From positions 62,001 through 126,000 of the forward strand of contig NZ_SUNI01000012.1 in the NCBI RefSeq assembly GCF_005048225.1: a stretch of 64,000 nucleotides of DNA, in the 5' to 3' direction. The DNA comes from Paracoccus gahaiensis. GTDB lineage: Bacteria; Pseudomonadota; Alphaproteobacteria; Rhodobacterales; Rhodobacteraceae. The notes beneath the pieces were generated by a model. The model had not been told where the DNA came from and ran no database searches. It saw only the letters and a list, made by a program, of their open reading frames with translations. Below, in pieces: positions 44,394 through 53,565 of the stretch (positions within the stretch are counted from its first letter, which is position 1; each line of letters starts with the position of its first letter). The position numbers and the translations under genes were made by a program.

Positions 44394-44443
44394 TTTCATC
44401 TTGGCCGAAATATCCCGGGGGGTCCGGGGGGCTGGCCCCCCGG
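44394..44443 (-). terminator. Terminator-type repeat copy after pheT
   Basis: Read on the minus strand after the pheT stop: CCGGGGGGC/GCCCCCCGG hairpin (44424-44443), ACCCCCCGGG, ATATTTC and GGCCAAGATGAAA. It is one of the best-matching members of the repeat family. Confidence 0.7.
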
Positions 44444-44452
44444 CACCGAAGA

Positions 44453-46840
44453 TCAGGCCCGCAGCCGCCCGCCGGTGGCCTTGCCCACCTTCTCGACGAT
44501 CTTGCGGCTGACCGCCTCGATCTCGGCATCGGTCAGCGTCTTCTCCTTCGGCTGCAGCCGCACCGTGATGGCCAGCGACTTCTGCCCGCCCTCCAGCCCC
44601 TCGAACTGGTCGAAGACCGAGACCTGCGCGATCAGCGCCTTGTCCGCCCCGGCGGCGGCATTGACCAGTGTCAGCGCCTCGACCCCGGCATCGACCACGA
44701 AGGCGAAATCGCGGTCCACGGATTGCAGCTCGGACAGTTCCAAGGCCGGGCGGGTGGGCGTTTTGGCTTTGGGGAAGGGCACGGCGCCCAGCTGGATCGT
44801 GAAGCCCATGGCGGGCCCCTTGACGTCCATCTGGCGCAGCACCCGGGGATGGATCTCGCCAAAGCTGGCCAGCACGTTCGGACCAAGCGCGATGGTGCCG
44901 GCCCGGCCGGGATGCCACCAGCCGTCCAGCTTGCGGGTGATCTGGGCCTTCGCGGGGGCGCCGATGGCCTGCAGGATCGCCTCGGCATCGGCCTTGGCGT
45001 CATACAGATCGACCTTGCGGCGGCTGCCGAAGGGATCGCGGGGCGCGATCGCGCCGACCAGCAGCCCGCTGATGCGGACCGACTGTTCGCCCGGCTCGCC
45101 GCCCGAAAAGACCGGGCCCAGCTCGAACAGCGCCAGATCGGCAAAGCCGCGCGCCTGGTTGCGCGCCGCCGCCGCCAGAAGGCCGGGCAGCAGGTCGGGG
45201 CGCAGATGGCTCATCTCGCTGCTGATCGGGTTCTCGACCCGGACCGCATCGGTGCCGCCGCCGAACAGCTCGGCCGAGGGTCGGTCGATGAAGCTGTAGG
45301 TCACGCATTCGTTATAGCCCAGGGCGGCCGCCATGCGTCGCGCGGTCTTCTCGCGCATCTGCAGCGGCGTCAGCACGGGCAGCGGCACGCCCGCGCGGGG
45401 GCGCGGCAGGGGCTTGCCCTCCAGCCGGGTCAGGCTGGCGATGCGGGCGATCTCCTCGACCAGATCGGCCTCGCCCAGCACGTCGGGCCGCCACGAGGGA
45501 ACATGGGCCATGTCGCCCTCCAGCCGGAAGCCCAGGGCCTCCAGCATGGCCCGCTGCTCGGCCTCGGGGATGTCCATGCCGACCAGCCGTGTGGTGCGTG
45601 CGGGGTCCAGGCGATAGGCGCGGTCGGTGTCGGGCAGCGCGCCGGCGGTCACCACCTCGGAGGCCTCGCCGCCGCACAGATCCATCACCATGCGCGTCGC
45701 CAGTTCCAGCCCGGATTGCGTGAAGGCCGGGTCGATGCCGCGTTCGAAGCGATAGCGGGCATCGCTGTTGATCTTCAGCGCGCGGCCGGCGGCGGCGGTG
45801 CTGATCGGGTCGAAGTAGGCGGCCTCGATGAAGACCTCGGTCGTCGTCTCGGAGGCGCCCGAGGCCGCGCCGCCCATGATGCCCGCGATGCTCTCGATGC
45901 CGCGATCGTCGCAGATCACCACGGCGCCGTCCGGCAGGGCATGGGTCTTGTCGTCCAGCGCCACCAGTTCCTCGCCCGCCCGCGCACCGCGCAGGATCAG
46001 GTCGCCCGAGACCTTGGCCGCGTCGAAGACATGCAGGGGCCGGTTCAGGTCGAAGGTGAAGAAGTTCGTGATGTCGACCAGCGCATTGATGGGCCGCAGC
46101 CCGATGGCGCGCAGGCGCTTCTGCAGCCAGGCGGGCGAGGCGCCGTTGGTCACGCCGCGCACCACGCGGCCCGCGAAGAACGGCGCCTTGGCCGCCACCT
46201 CGGGCGCGATGGTCACGCCGATGGGACAGGGGAAGGCGCCCGCGACCGGATCCACCTGCACTGGCTTCAGCACCCCCAGGCCCCGCGCCGCCAGATCGCG
46301 GGCGATGCCGTGGACGCCAAGCGCGTCGGGGCGGTTGGGGGTGATCTTGATGTGGATCATCGGGTCGATCTTTTCGGGCGCGTGTTCGGCCAGCCAGTCG
46401 ACGAAGCGCTGGCCCACCTTGCCCGAGGGCAGTTCGATGATGCCGTCATGCTCCTCGGACAGCTCCAGCTCGCGCTCGCTGGCCATCATGCCGTGGCTCT
46501 CGACGCCCCGGATGCGGCCCACGCCAAGCGTCGTGTCGATGCCGGGCACGTAATCGCCGGGCTTGGCCAGCACGACGGTGATCCCCGCCCGGGCATTCGG
46601 CGCGCCGCAGACGATCTGCTTTTCGCCCTCGTCGGTCATCACCCGGCAGACGCGCAGCCGGTCGGCATCGGGATGGGGTTCGGCGTGATCCACCCGCGCC
46701 AGGGTGAAAGCGCCGAGGCTTGCGGCGGGATCGTGGATGTCCTCGACCTCCAGCCCCAGGTCGGTCAGCGCCTCGGCGATCTGGGCCAGGGTCGCGGTGG
46801 TGTCGAGATGCTCCTTGAGCCAGGAGAGGGTGAACTTCAT
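44453..46840 (-). CDS. pheT: Phenylalanine-tRNA ligase beta subunit
   Basis: A 795-residue PheRS beta chain: tRNA-binding domain (VDHAEPHPDADRLRVC), B3/B4 editing domain, B5 domain, catalytic-like core and a C-terminal ferredoxin-like anticodon-binding domain (LQPKEKTLTDAEIEAV). It forms the alpha2-beta2 enzyme with PheS, encoded upstream on the same strand. The ATG at 46840 begins the family consensus MKFTLSWLKEHL; the upstream frame has no start signal. About 1.1 kb and two other genes separate it from pheS, unusual for this pair. Confidence 0.97.
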   Translation of the reverse strand: MKFTLSWLKEHLDTTATLAQIAEALTDLGLEVEDIHDPAASLGAFTLARVDHAEPHPDADRLRVCRVMTDEGEKQIVCGAPNARAGITVVLAKPGDYVPGIDTTLGVGRIRGVESHGMMASERELELSEEHDGIIELPSGKVGQRFVDWLAEHAPEKIDPMIHIKITPNRPDALGVHGIARDLAARGLGVLKPVQVDPVAGAFPCPIGVTIAPEVAAKAPFFAGRVVRGVTNGASPAWLQKRLRAIGLRPINALVDITNFFTFDLNRPLHVFDAAKVSGDLILRGARAGEELVALDDKTHALPDGAVVICDDRGIESIAGIMGGAASGASETTTEVFIEAAYFDPISTAAAGRALKINSDARYRFERGIDPAFTQSGLELATRMVMDLCGGEASEVVTAGALPDTDRAYRLDPARTTRLVGMDIPEAEQRAMLEALGFRLEGDMAHVPSWRPDVLGEADLVEEIARIASLTRLEGKPLPRPRAGVPLPVLTPLQMREKTARRMAAALGYNECVTYSFIDRPSAELFGGGTDAVRVENPISSEMSHLRPDLLPGLLAAAARNQARGFADLALFELGPVFSGGEPGEQSVRISGLLVGAIAPRDPFGSRRKVDLYDAKADAEAILQAIGAPAKAQITRKLDGWWHPGRAGTIALGPNVLASFGEIHPRVLRQMDVKGPAMGFTIQLGAVPFPKAKTPTRPALELSELQSVDRDFAFVVDAGVEALTLVNAAAGADKALIAQVSVFDQFEGLEGGQKSLAITVRLQPKEKTLTDAEIEAVSRKIVEKVGKATGGRLRA

Positions 46841-47015
46841 GAGCGTGGTGCTTTCCGGGTCCGGCCCGCTAGGAGGGGGGTTTGCCGCCTTCAAACCGCG
46901 CAAGGGGCCAAGGGTCAAGCCGGATCGGCGGAAAATCCCCGAAAACCGGGCAATCGGGGCGGTGGCTGCGGGCCGCGGGCGGGGCGACGGGGTCGTGACC
47001 GGGGCGCGCGCAACC

Positions 47016-47043
47016 TTGCACGGGGCTGCGAAGTTCCTATGTC
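47016..47043 (+). promoter_or_regulatory. Possible promoter of the TM2 gene
   Basis: TTGCAC (47016-47021) and TATGTC (47038-47043) are 16 bases apart, about 50 bases before the TM2-protein ATG. The match is moderate and rests on pattern only. Confidence 0.3.
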
Positions 47044-47091
47044 GACAGCGCGGGCCGATGGGGCCTGCGTGAATGACAGGAGCCTTTCGGA

Positions 47092-47391
47092 ATGGACGTG
47101 CAGCGGGAACTGATGATCGAGCAACGGGTCGCCAACGAGGCGAAGTCGCCCCTGATCGCCTATCTGCTGCTGATCTTCCTGTGGGGCTTCGGCGTGCATC
47201 GCATGTATCTGGGCCGCTGGATCAGCGGTCTGATCATGCTGTCGATCTGGGCCGTGGGCTGGCTGCTGACGCCCATCCTGATCGGCTGGCCGGCTGTGGG
47301 TTTCGTGCTGCTGTGGTGCGTGATCGACCTGTTCCTGATCCCCGGCATGGTGCGGTCGGATCGCGAGGATATTCGGCGGCGGTTGCGGTAA
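47092..47391 (+). CDS. TM2 domain-containing membrane protein
   Basis: A 99-residue protein with a TM2 domain: two membrane helices (PLIAYLLLIFLWGFGVHRMY and GWPAVGFVLLWCVIDLFLIP regions) around the conserved FGVHRMYLGR turn and a short third hydrophobic segment. Function of TM2 proteins is unknown. AGGAGCC lies upstream of the ATG. It is a plus-strand gene wedged between pheT and pheS, which are on the minus strand. Confidence 0.86.
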   Translation: MDVQRELMIEQRVANEAKSPLIAYLLLIFLWGFGVHRMYLGRWISGLIMLSIWAVGWLLTPILIGWPAVGFVLLWCVIDLFLIPGMVRSDREDIRRRLR

Positions 47392-47494
47392 AGCAATTAA
47401 CCTGACCCCTGCAATCGTAAAGCAAAATTCTGCGCATGAACATGCATGCAGTTCATAACCGCGAAAAACTCCGTGATTGATAGATATTCCCTAC

Positions 47495-47992
47495 TTAACG
47501 CTTGTAGAGGCCGTTCTTAACTCTTTGCCAAAAAGAAGGGCTAAGGCGGCCCAAGCTTTGGTACGATCGCATTCCTTCCAGCATCGATAGCTCTGCATTT
47601 CGCAAATCTGATGTAAATTTGCGTACTTGCTGGCGTCTATCGGACGCGCTTTCAAATTCTTTGGAGAACGCCATTTTCCAGTGCCTGAATGCGTTGTCGT
47701 GAGCCCTAATAAGTTCAAGAATATGGTCCGGCGCAATTAAAAATAGCTGGTCCCGGGTGATGTAAGAGTGCTGCTCGGCGGTTGATATGCTAAGAAAAGT
47801 TTTCGCTTTTTCAACTTCGCTTTCTTCGCCAATAAAGGGCTGCTCAAAGAACGCTGTTTTTGCTGCCTTTATATATTCTGCGCACAAACGCCTGAACTCG
47901 ATCTGAAGCGCGGTCTCACGGTCAATCTCTTTTTGCCATCGGTAAATAACTGTCGCAATAAGCAGAGCGACCATGAGTTGTAAAAGGATCAC
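47495..47992 (-). CDS. AT-rich orphan membrane-anchored protein
   Basis: A 165-residue protein read from a GTG that overlaps the pheS stop (GTGA, 47989-47992). One N-terminal membrane helix ([19 protein letters not shown]) precedes a soluble, helical domain with many Lys, Glu and Ser residues. Codon use is strikingly AT-rich compared with all neighbours (many AAA, TTT and ATA codons), which points to recent transfer. The rest of the open frame upstream is only a shadow of pheS. No family is recognised; translation would depend on coupling to pheS. Confidence 0.65.
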   Translation of the reverse strand: MILLQLMVALLIATVIYRWQKEIDRETALQIEFRRLCAEYIKAAKTAFFEQPFIGEESEVEKAKTFLSISTAEQHSYITRDQLFLIAPDHILELIRAHDNAFRHWKMAFSKEFESASDRRQQVRKFTSDLRNAELSMLEGMRSYQSLGRLSPSFWQRVKNGLYKR

Positions 47993-49083
47993 CGACTCAA
48001 CCCACCGCTCACGCTCGGCACATCCCCCGCCGCAAACCCGTAATGCCTCAACCAGCGCAAATCGCTCTCGAAGAACGCCCGCAGGTCGGGGATGCCGTAT
48101 TTCAGCATCGCGATGCGGTCGATGCCCATGCCGAAGGCGAAGCCCTGCCACTGGTCGGGGTCGATCCCGCCCGAGCGCAGCACATGGGGGTGGACCATGC
48201 CCGAGCCGAGGATCTCGAGCCAGGAATTCCCCTCGCCGATCTTCAGCTGACCGCCCTCCCAGGAGCAGCGGATGTCGACCTCGGCCGAGGGCTCGGTGAA
48301 GGGGAAATGCGAGGCGCGGAAGCGCAGCTCGACCGAGGGGACCTCGAAGAAGGCGCGGCAGAATTCCTCCAGCGTCCATTTCAGATGGGCCATGCTGATG
48401 TCGCGGTCGATGGCCAGGCCCTCGATCTGGTGGAACATCGGCGTGTGGGTCTGGTCCATGTCCATGCGATAGACGCGGCCCGGCGCGATGACGCGGATCG
48501 GCGCGCCCTGCTCCTGCATGGCGCGGATCTGCACCGGAGAGGTGTGGGTGCGCAGCACATGCGGCGGGCGGTCGTCGCCGGGCGCGCGGTGCAGGAAGAA
48601 GGTGTCATGTTCCTGCCGCGCGGGGTGTTCGGGCGCGATGTTCAGCGCATCGAAATTGTACCAATCGCTTTCGACCTGCGGACCTTCGGCCACGGCAAAG
48701 CCCATGTCGGCGAAGATCGCGGTGACCTCCTCGGTGACCTGGCTGATCGGGTGCAGCGTGCCTTGGCGGCGCGGGCGGCCCGGCAGGGTCACGTCCAGCC
48801 ATTCATCGCGCAGGCGCGCGTCCAGCGCGGCATCCTCCAGCGACAGCTTGCGGGCGCGCAGCGCGGCGTCTATCTCGTCGCGGACGGCGTTCAGGGCCTT
48901 GCCGGTGGTCTGGCGTTCCTCGGGCGACATCTTGCCCAGCTCGCGCATCTTCAGGCTGATCTCGCCCTTCTTGCCCAGGGCGGCCAAGCGCACCTCCTCG
49001 ATGGCGGCGGGGTCGGAAGCGCCGGAGATGCGGTCCAGCCATTGCTGGCGCAGGGGGGTCAGATCGTCCATCGCATCGCTCAT
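47989..49083 (-). CDS. pheS: Phenylalanine-tRNA ligase alpha subunit
   Basis: A 364-residue PheRS alpha chain. An N-terminal coiled coil precedes the class II catalytic core: motif 2 region [24 protein letters not shown] (seen as [16 protein letters not shown]) and motif 3 [15 protein letters not shown]. The ATG at 49083 has AAGG seven bases upstream; a GTG one codon earlier and an ATG four codons later are less likely. Its stop overlaps an AT-rich orphan gene rather than leading straight into pheT. Confidence 0.97.
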   Translation of the reverse strand: MSDAMDDLTPLRQQWLDRISGASDPAAIEEVRLAALGKKGEISLKMRELGKMSPEERQTTGKALNAVRDEIDAALRARKLSLEDAALDARLRDEWLDVTLPGRPRRQGTLHPISQVTEEVTAIFADMGFAVAEGPQVESDWYNFDALNIAPEHPARQEHDTFFLHRAPGDDRPPHVLRTHTSPVQIRAMQEQGAPIRVIAPGRVYRMDMDQTHTPMFHQIEGLAIDRDISMAHLKWTLEEFCRAFFEVPSVELRFRASHFPFTEPSAEVDIRCSWEGGQLKIGEGNSWLEILGSGMVHPHVLRSGGIDPDQWQGFAFGMGIDRIAMLKYGIPDLRAFFESDLRWLRHYGFAAGDVPSVSGGLSR

Positions 49084-49158
49084 CACGGGGCCTTTCCTGG
49101 TTGGCTCCGCGTTAGCATGGGCGGGCGCGCGGGGTAAAGACCGCGCGCCCGGCCGGTC

Positions 49159-50565
49159 CTACTTCCAGATGTCGCGGTTCACGCCGGGCGCGATGCCCGG
49201 GTGATCGGCGATGTGGAAGCGCGGCTCGACCCCCGCCTTGCGTTGCCGCAGGTAGTCGCGGGTGAGATGCGCGACCGTGCCCGACAGCATGACGATGGCG
49301 ATCAGGTTGATCGTGGCCATCAGGCCCATGCTGGCATCGGCAAAGTTGAACACCGTGGCGACGGCCTGCAGCGAGCCCCAGACCACCATCGCCAGCGCGG
49401 CGACGCGCAGGACCATGATGCCGGGCTTGCCCGCGCCTAGGTAGACGACCGCGTTCTCGGCATAGGAGTAGTTGCCGATGATCGAGGTGAAGGCGAAGAA
49501 GAAGATCGCCACCGCCACGAAGATCTGCCCGAAGCCGCCAAAATGGTCCGACAGCGCGGCCTGGGTCAGGTTCACGCCGGTCAGCTCGTCCGAGGGGATC
49601 ACGTCGGCCAGCAGGATCATCACGGCCGTCGCGGTGCAGACCAGGATGGTATCGATGAAGACGCCAAGCGCCTGCACGAAGCCCTGGCTGGAGGGGTGGT
49701 GCGGATTGGGCACCGCCACCGCGGCGATGTTGGGGGCCGAGCCCATGCCGGCCTCGTTCGAGAACAGCCCGCGCTTGATGCCGTTCAGCATCGCGGCCAT
49801 GACGCCGCCCGCGACGCCGCCCACGGCCTCCTGCAGGCCGAAGGCGCTGCGGATGATGCCGATCAGGATGCCCGGCACCTCGGACGCGTTCATGGCCAGC
49901 ACGACGGCGGCGGCCATCAGGTAGAGCCCCGCCATGACCGGCACGACCAGCTGCGCGGTGCGCGCGATCTGCGGGATGCCGCCGAAGATGATGACGCCCG
50001 ACAGGACCGCCGTGACGATGCCCACGATGCCCGCATTGATGCCGAAGGCGCCCTCGACCGCCTGCGCGATGGAATTGGCCTGCACCGCGTTGAAGACGAG
50101 GCCGAAGGCGATGATCAGCGCCACCGCGAACAAAGCCGCCAGCCAGGGCAGGCCCAGACCGCGCGCGATGTACTGCGCCGGGCCGCCACGATACATGCCG
50201 TCGGCGCCGTGGATCTTGTAGAGCTGCGCCAGCGTCGATTCGGCATAGGCCGTGGCCATGCCCACCAGCGCCACCATCCACATCCAGAAGATCGCGCCGG
50301 GCCCGCCAAGCGTCAGCGCCACCGCGACGCCGGCGATGTTGCCGGTGCCGACGCGGCTGGCCAGCGACACGGACAGCGCCTGAAAGGGCGTGATGCCGTC
50401 CTTGTCCGTCTCGCCCGAGCCGCGCACGCAGCGCCACATCTCGGCGAAATGGCGGAACTGCAGGAAGCCGAGGCGAACGGTGAAGTAGATGCCCACGGCC
50501 AGAAGGCCATAGATCAGCACATAGCCCCAGAAGATGGTGTTGAGAAAGTCGATGATGGCGGTCAT
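49159..50565 (-). CDS. Alanine/glycine:cation symporter (AGCS family)
   Basis: A 468-residue inner-membrane protein with about eleven helices and AGCS signatures: SVSLASRVGTGNIAGVAVAL (substrate/sodium site), GLFSNEAGMGSAPNIAA and IIGNYSYAENAVVYLG. It imports alanine or glycine with sodium or protons. The ATG at 50565 begins the typical FLNTIFWGYVLIYGL segment. It lies upstream of pheS on the same strand with 75 bases between. Confidence 0.92.
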   Translation of the reverse strand: MTAIIDFLNTIFWGYVLIYGLLAVGIYFTVRLGFLQFRHFAEMWRCVRGSGETDKDGITPFQALSVSLASRVGTGNIAGVAVALTLGGPGAIFWMWMVALVGMATAYAESTLAQLYKIHGADGMYRGGPAQYIARGLGLPWLAALFAVALIIAFGLVFNAVQANSIAQAVEGAFGINAGIVGIVTAVLSGVIIFGGIPQIARTAQLVVPVMAGLYLMAAAVVLAMNASEVPGILIGIIRSAFGLQEAVGGVAGGVMAAMLNGIKRGLFSNEAGMGSAPNIAAVAVPNPHHPSSQGFVQALGVFIDTILVCTATAVMILLADVIPSDELTGVNLTQAALSDHFGGFGQIFVAVAIFFFAFTSIIGNYSYAENAVVYLGAGKPGIMVLRVAALAMVVWGSLQAVATVFNFADASMGLMATINLIAIVMLSGTVAHLTRDYLRQRKAGVEPRFHIADHPGIAPGVNRDIWK

Positions 50566-50630
50566 TGCGCGCTCCGCTGCCTGTTCGGGGCCAGTCTGTA
50601 ACAGCCGCGTGACCGGCCGCAAGCGCTTGG

Positions 50631-51986
50631 TCAGTCCCGGGGCTGCACGCTGAGCCAGACTCCGCCATGCGGGCGCAGGGTCAGGATCATCCGGGGCTGC
50701 GGCTCGCGTCCCGGAATGCGGGCAAAGAGGAACCGCGCCAGCAGGGTGGACAGGATGATCACCGCCTCCTGCAGGGCGAAGCTGGCGCCGATGCAGATGC
50801 GGGGGCCGGCGCCGAACGGCAGGAAGGCATAGCGGTCGGGCGCGGTCAGGAAGCGGTCGGGATCGAAGGCGTCGGGCCGGTCCCACAGATCGTGGTGGCG
50901 GTGCAGCGCATAGACCGGCAGCATGACCGTGTCGCCGGGCCGGACCTCGCGCCCGCAGAGCGTGTCGGCAACCTGGGCTGTGCGCGACAGGAAGGCGGCG
51001 GGCGGATAGAGGCGCAGCGATTCGTTCACGATGCGCAGGGTCAGGGGCAGCGCGCGCAGATCGGCGGCGGTTGCGGCGCGATCTCCAAGGGCGGCGCGCG
51101 CCTCGGTGGCCGCCGCCTCCTGCACGTCCGGGTCGAAGGCGCAGAGATACAGTGCCCAGGCCAGGGTCAGGGCGGTGGTCTCGTGCCCGGCCACGATGAA
51201 GGTCAGCAGGTTGTCGCGCAGCTCGTCGCGGTTCATCGACCGGCCCGTCTCGGGGTCCTGCGCCACCAGCAGCAGGTCCAGAAGGTCGGGCGGGCCGTCC
51301 TTGGCCGCCGCAACCGCGCGCGCGGCGATGGCCTGATCGGCGGCGGCCTTCATCCGCTTCATGCCCGGCTCGGCGAACAGCCGGCCCGGGCGCGGCAGCC
51401 AGCCGGGCAGGCCCATCACGTCCATCAGCGACAGCTTGGCCGATTGCGCGATATAGGCGTCGATCGAATCATGCACCGACGCGCGGTCGAACATCCCGTC
51501 ACCCGAGAAGGTCACGTCCGAGATGACCTCGAAGGTGGCCGCCACGGTTTCCTGGAACAGGTCCACCGGACCCTTGGCGGCAGACAGGCGGCGGCTGGAG
51601 GCCTCGGCGGCGGCGGTCATCACCGGCCCGAGCGCCTCGACATGGCGCTGCGCGAAGGAGGGCGCGGCGGCGCGGCGCTGCCAGCGCCAATGCGCCCCTT
51701 CGGCCACGAACAGGCTGTCGCCGATGGCCGGGTTCAGGATCAGCTTGGTGGTGACGGATTTCGGGTAATCCTCGACCTTCTCCTTCAGCACACGGCGCAG
51801 CGCGGCCGGGTCCATGACCATGTGCCAGCGCGCCCCGGTCTTGCCCGAGACGATGGGCTGGTGCGTGGCGATGGCGGGGATCAGTTCCAGAATGTTGCGC
51901 CGCCCGGTCATCGCGGTGCCCCAGAGGCTGAGGGGCTTCACGGCCAAGGGCACCTTGGCGGGATCGGCTTGCGGCAGGTCGAACAT
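50631..51986 (-). CDS. Cytochrome P450
   Basis: A 451-residue soluble P450. The I-helix oxygen-binding motif is AGHETTALTL, the K-helix ExxR is in NESLRLYPP, and the heme loop is FGAGPRICIGASFA with the thiolate cysteine. The redox partner is not encoded nearby. Sequence style (FDPDRFLTAPDRYAFLPFG) resembles bacterial fatty-acid or terpenoid P450s but the substrate cannot be told. The ATG at 51986 follows AAAGG; the frame upstream lacks a start signal. Confidence 0.93.
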   Translation of the reverse strand: MFDLPQADPAKVPLAVKPLSLWGTAMTGRRNILELIPAIATHQPIVSGKTGARWHMVMDPAALRRVLKEKVEDYPKSVTTKLILNPAIGDSLFVAEGAHWRWQRRAAAPSFAQRHVEALGPVMTAAAEASSRRLSAAKGPVDLFQETVAATFEVISDVTFSGDGMFDRASVHDSIDAYIAQSAKLSLMDVMGLPGWLPRPGRLFAEPGMKRMKAAADQAIAARAVAAAKDGPPDLLDLLLVAQDPETGRSMNRDELRDNLLTFIVAGHETTALTLAWALYLCAFDPDVQEAAATEARAALGDRAATAADLRALPLTLRIVNESLRLYPPAAFLSRTAQVADTLCGREVRPGDTVMLPVYALHRHHDLWDRPDAFDPDRFLTAPDRYAFLPFGAGPRICIGASFALQEAVIILSTLLARFLFARIPGREPQPRMILTLRPHGGVWLSVQPRD

Positions 51987-52119
51987 GCGGGCGGCCTTTG
52001 GTCGGGGCGTGATCCCCCAAACTGGGGGCAAGGCGGCCTCGTGGCAACGCCCCTGCCGTGCGGGATGATGCCGCAGGCGGGTGCCTCGGGGCGCAGGCGC
52101 GCGCCCCGGGCGGTCGGGC

Positions 52120-52482
52120 TCAGCCCTTGGTGGCGGCGGGCAGGACGACCTGCGCGTGCTGGACGACGGTCCAGTCCTCGTGTTCCCGGCGGCGATAGAC
52201 CGAGGTGCAGGCGGCGTGGAAGCGCGTCTCGCCCTTCACGGCCTCGACCCGATAGCCGACCACGATCAGCCCCTCCTCGGGGCGCGAGATGGTCTTGTCG
52301 GAAAACTCGACCTCGTCCCAAGCGGGCGTGCCGCTGACCGCGTCGATCGCGTCCTGTCCGTGGACCAGAAAGGGCTCGTGGCTGAGCGCCATGACGCATT
52401 CGGCGTCGACCCGCTCGTGGTAGCGGTTTTCCGAGGCGTGCCAGAGGCCACCCTCGAAATCCCAGACCCGTTGATCGTCCAT
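52120..52482 (-). CDS. NTF2-like (SnoaL/DUF4440) protein
   Basis: A 120-residue protein with the cone-shaped NTF2-like fold pattern: an N-terminal helix (FEGGLWHASENRYHERVD), then strands ending in FHAACTSVYRRREHEDWTVVQHAQ. Such proteins act as small-molecule binders or isomerases, or are simply uncharacterised. The ATG at 52482 is chosen because AAGGAG is better spaced for it than for the adjoining ATG at 52485. It is between rplT and the P450 gene on the same strand. Confidence 0.75.
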   Translation of the reverse strand: MDDQRVWDFEGGLWHASENRYHERVDAECVMALSHEPFLVHGQDAIDAVSGTPAWDEVEFSDKTISRPEEGLIVVGYRVEAVKGETRFHAACTSVYRRREHEDWTVVQHAQVVLPAATKG

Positions 52483-52560
52483 CATGCTCTCCTTGCATTG
52501 CTGCAGGGTCAACCTTCGCGCAGGACGGCGGTTCCGGACAGAGGCGGGGCCAGATGCGAC

Positions 52561-52593
52561 AAAGGCCCGCACCCCCAAGGGATGCGGACCTTT
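52561..52593 (-). terminator. Terminator after rplT
   Basis: On the minus strand AAAGGTCCGCATCCC pairs with GGGTGCGGGCCTTT around a short TTGG-type loop (one G-U pair). The stem starts 26 bases after the rplT stop and ends with T residues, so it closes the rpmI-rplT operon. Confidence 0.75.
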
Positions 52594-52619
52594 GCAAGAC
52601 ATCCGTCAGCGGATGCGGA

Positions 52620-52979
52620 TCAGGCGGCGGCCTTGGCCTGGGCCACGATCGCGCCGAAGGCGTCGGGCTCGTGCACGGCCAGGTCGGCCAGAACCTTGCG
52701 GTCCACCTCGATCCCGGCCTTCGCCAGAAGGTTGATGAAGCGCGAATAGGTCATTTCGGCATCGACCACACGGACGGCGGCGTTGATGCGCTGGATCCAC
52801 AGCGCGCGGAAGTTGCGCTTGCGGTTCTTGCGGTCGCGGGTGGCGTACTGGTTCGCCTTGTCCACGGCCTGAGTGGCGGTGCGGAAGTTGCGCGACCGCG
52901 CGCCGTAATAGCCCTTGGCTTGCTCAAGGACCTTCTTGTGGCGGGCGTGGGTCACCTTGCCGGATTTAACGCGGGACAT
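52620..52979 (-). CDS. rplT: 50S ribosomal protein L20
   Basis: A 119-residue L20, an early assembly protein of the large subunit. The start [17 protein letters not shown] and [20 protein letters not shown] are the standard rRNA-binding regions. It follows rpmI after 15 bases. In many bacteria L20 represses its own operon; infC, the usual first gene, is not next to this pair. Confidence 0.98.
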   Translation of the reverse strand: MSRVKSGKVTHARHKKVLEQAKGYYGARSRNFRTATQAVDKANQYATRDRKNRKRNFRALWIQRINAAVRVVDAEMTYSRFINLLAKAGIEVDRKVLADLAVHEPDAFGAIVAQAKAAA

Positions 52980-52994
52980 GTGTGGTTCTCCTGA

Positions 52995-53195
52995 TCAGCG
53001 AGCGTAGGGCATGTATTTCTTGACGATCTTGGCATCCGCATCCGACAGGATGGTGGTGCCGCGCGCGTCGCGAATGAACTTGGTCGTGCGCTTGATCATG
53101 CCGTGGCGTTTGCCAGCCTGACCTGCCTTGACCTTGCCCGAAGCCGTCATCGAGAACCGCTTTTTGGCGGCGGATTTGGTCTTCATCTTCGGCAT
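52995..53195 (-). CDS. rpmI: 50S ribosomal protein L35
   Basis: A 66-residue L35 with the usual [13 protein letters not shown] start and [16 protein letters not shown] core. The ATG at 53195 follows AAGGAG at the right distance, within ATGAAGGAGATGAAA. First gene of the rpmI-rplT pair. Confidence 0.98.
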   Translation of the reverse strand: MPKMKTKSAAKKRFSMTASGKVKAGQAGKRHGMIKRTTKFIRDARGTTILSDADAKIVKKYMPYAR

Positions 53196-53307
53196 TTTCA
53201 TCTCCTTCATCAGAGTGAACGTGCGGCTCGGCAATGCCAGATCGGCCGGCCGCACGGGATGGGCAAGCGCGCCTCATAAGGGGACGCGCCGCCGATGGCA
53301 AGAGGGA

Positions 53308-53532
53308 TCAGGGCGCCGGCGTGCCGCCCGTGACCGATTGCAGGGCGGCCGGAATGCTGGAGAGGCCGAAGGGCTCGGGGCTGGTCCATGCGCCGACGAA
53401 CAGCAGGAAGATGCCCGCGATGAGGGCCAGCGCCGCCGCACGGGGCGGCCGGGCCTGCATCAGCTGGACGATCGCCAGCACGACGGACAGCAGACACAGG
53501 GCAACCCCTGCCAGCAGAAGAAGATCGGACAT
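53308..53532 (-). CDS. Small two-helix membrane protein of unknown function
   Basis: A 74-residue protein with two hydrophobic helices (LLLLAGVALCLLSVVLAIVQL and ALALIAGIFLLFVGAW) joined by a short basic loop, which places both ends outside. The C-terminal 23 residues are Pro/Ser/Gly-rich. It begins 33 bases after the pyruvate kinase stop, on the same strand, and may be co-transcribed. No family is recognised. Confidence 0.7.
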   Translation of the reverse strand: MSDLLLLAGVALCLLSVVLAIVQLMQARPPRAAALALIAGIFLLFVGAWTSPEPFGLSSIPAALQSVTGGTPAP

Positions 53533-53565
53533 GGGCTACCCCGTTGGTTCTTGAAGCCTCAAGCG

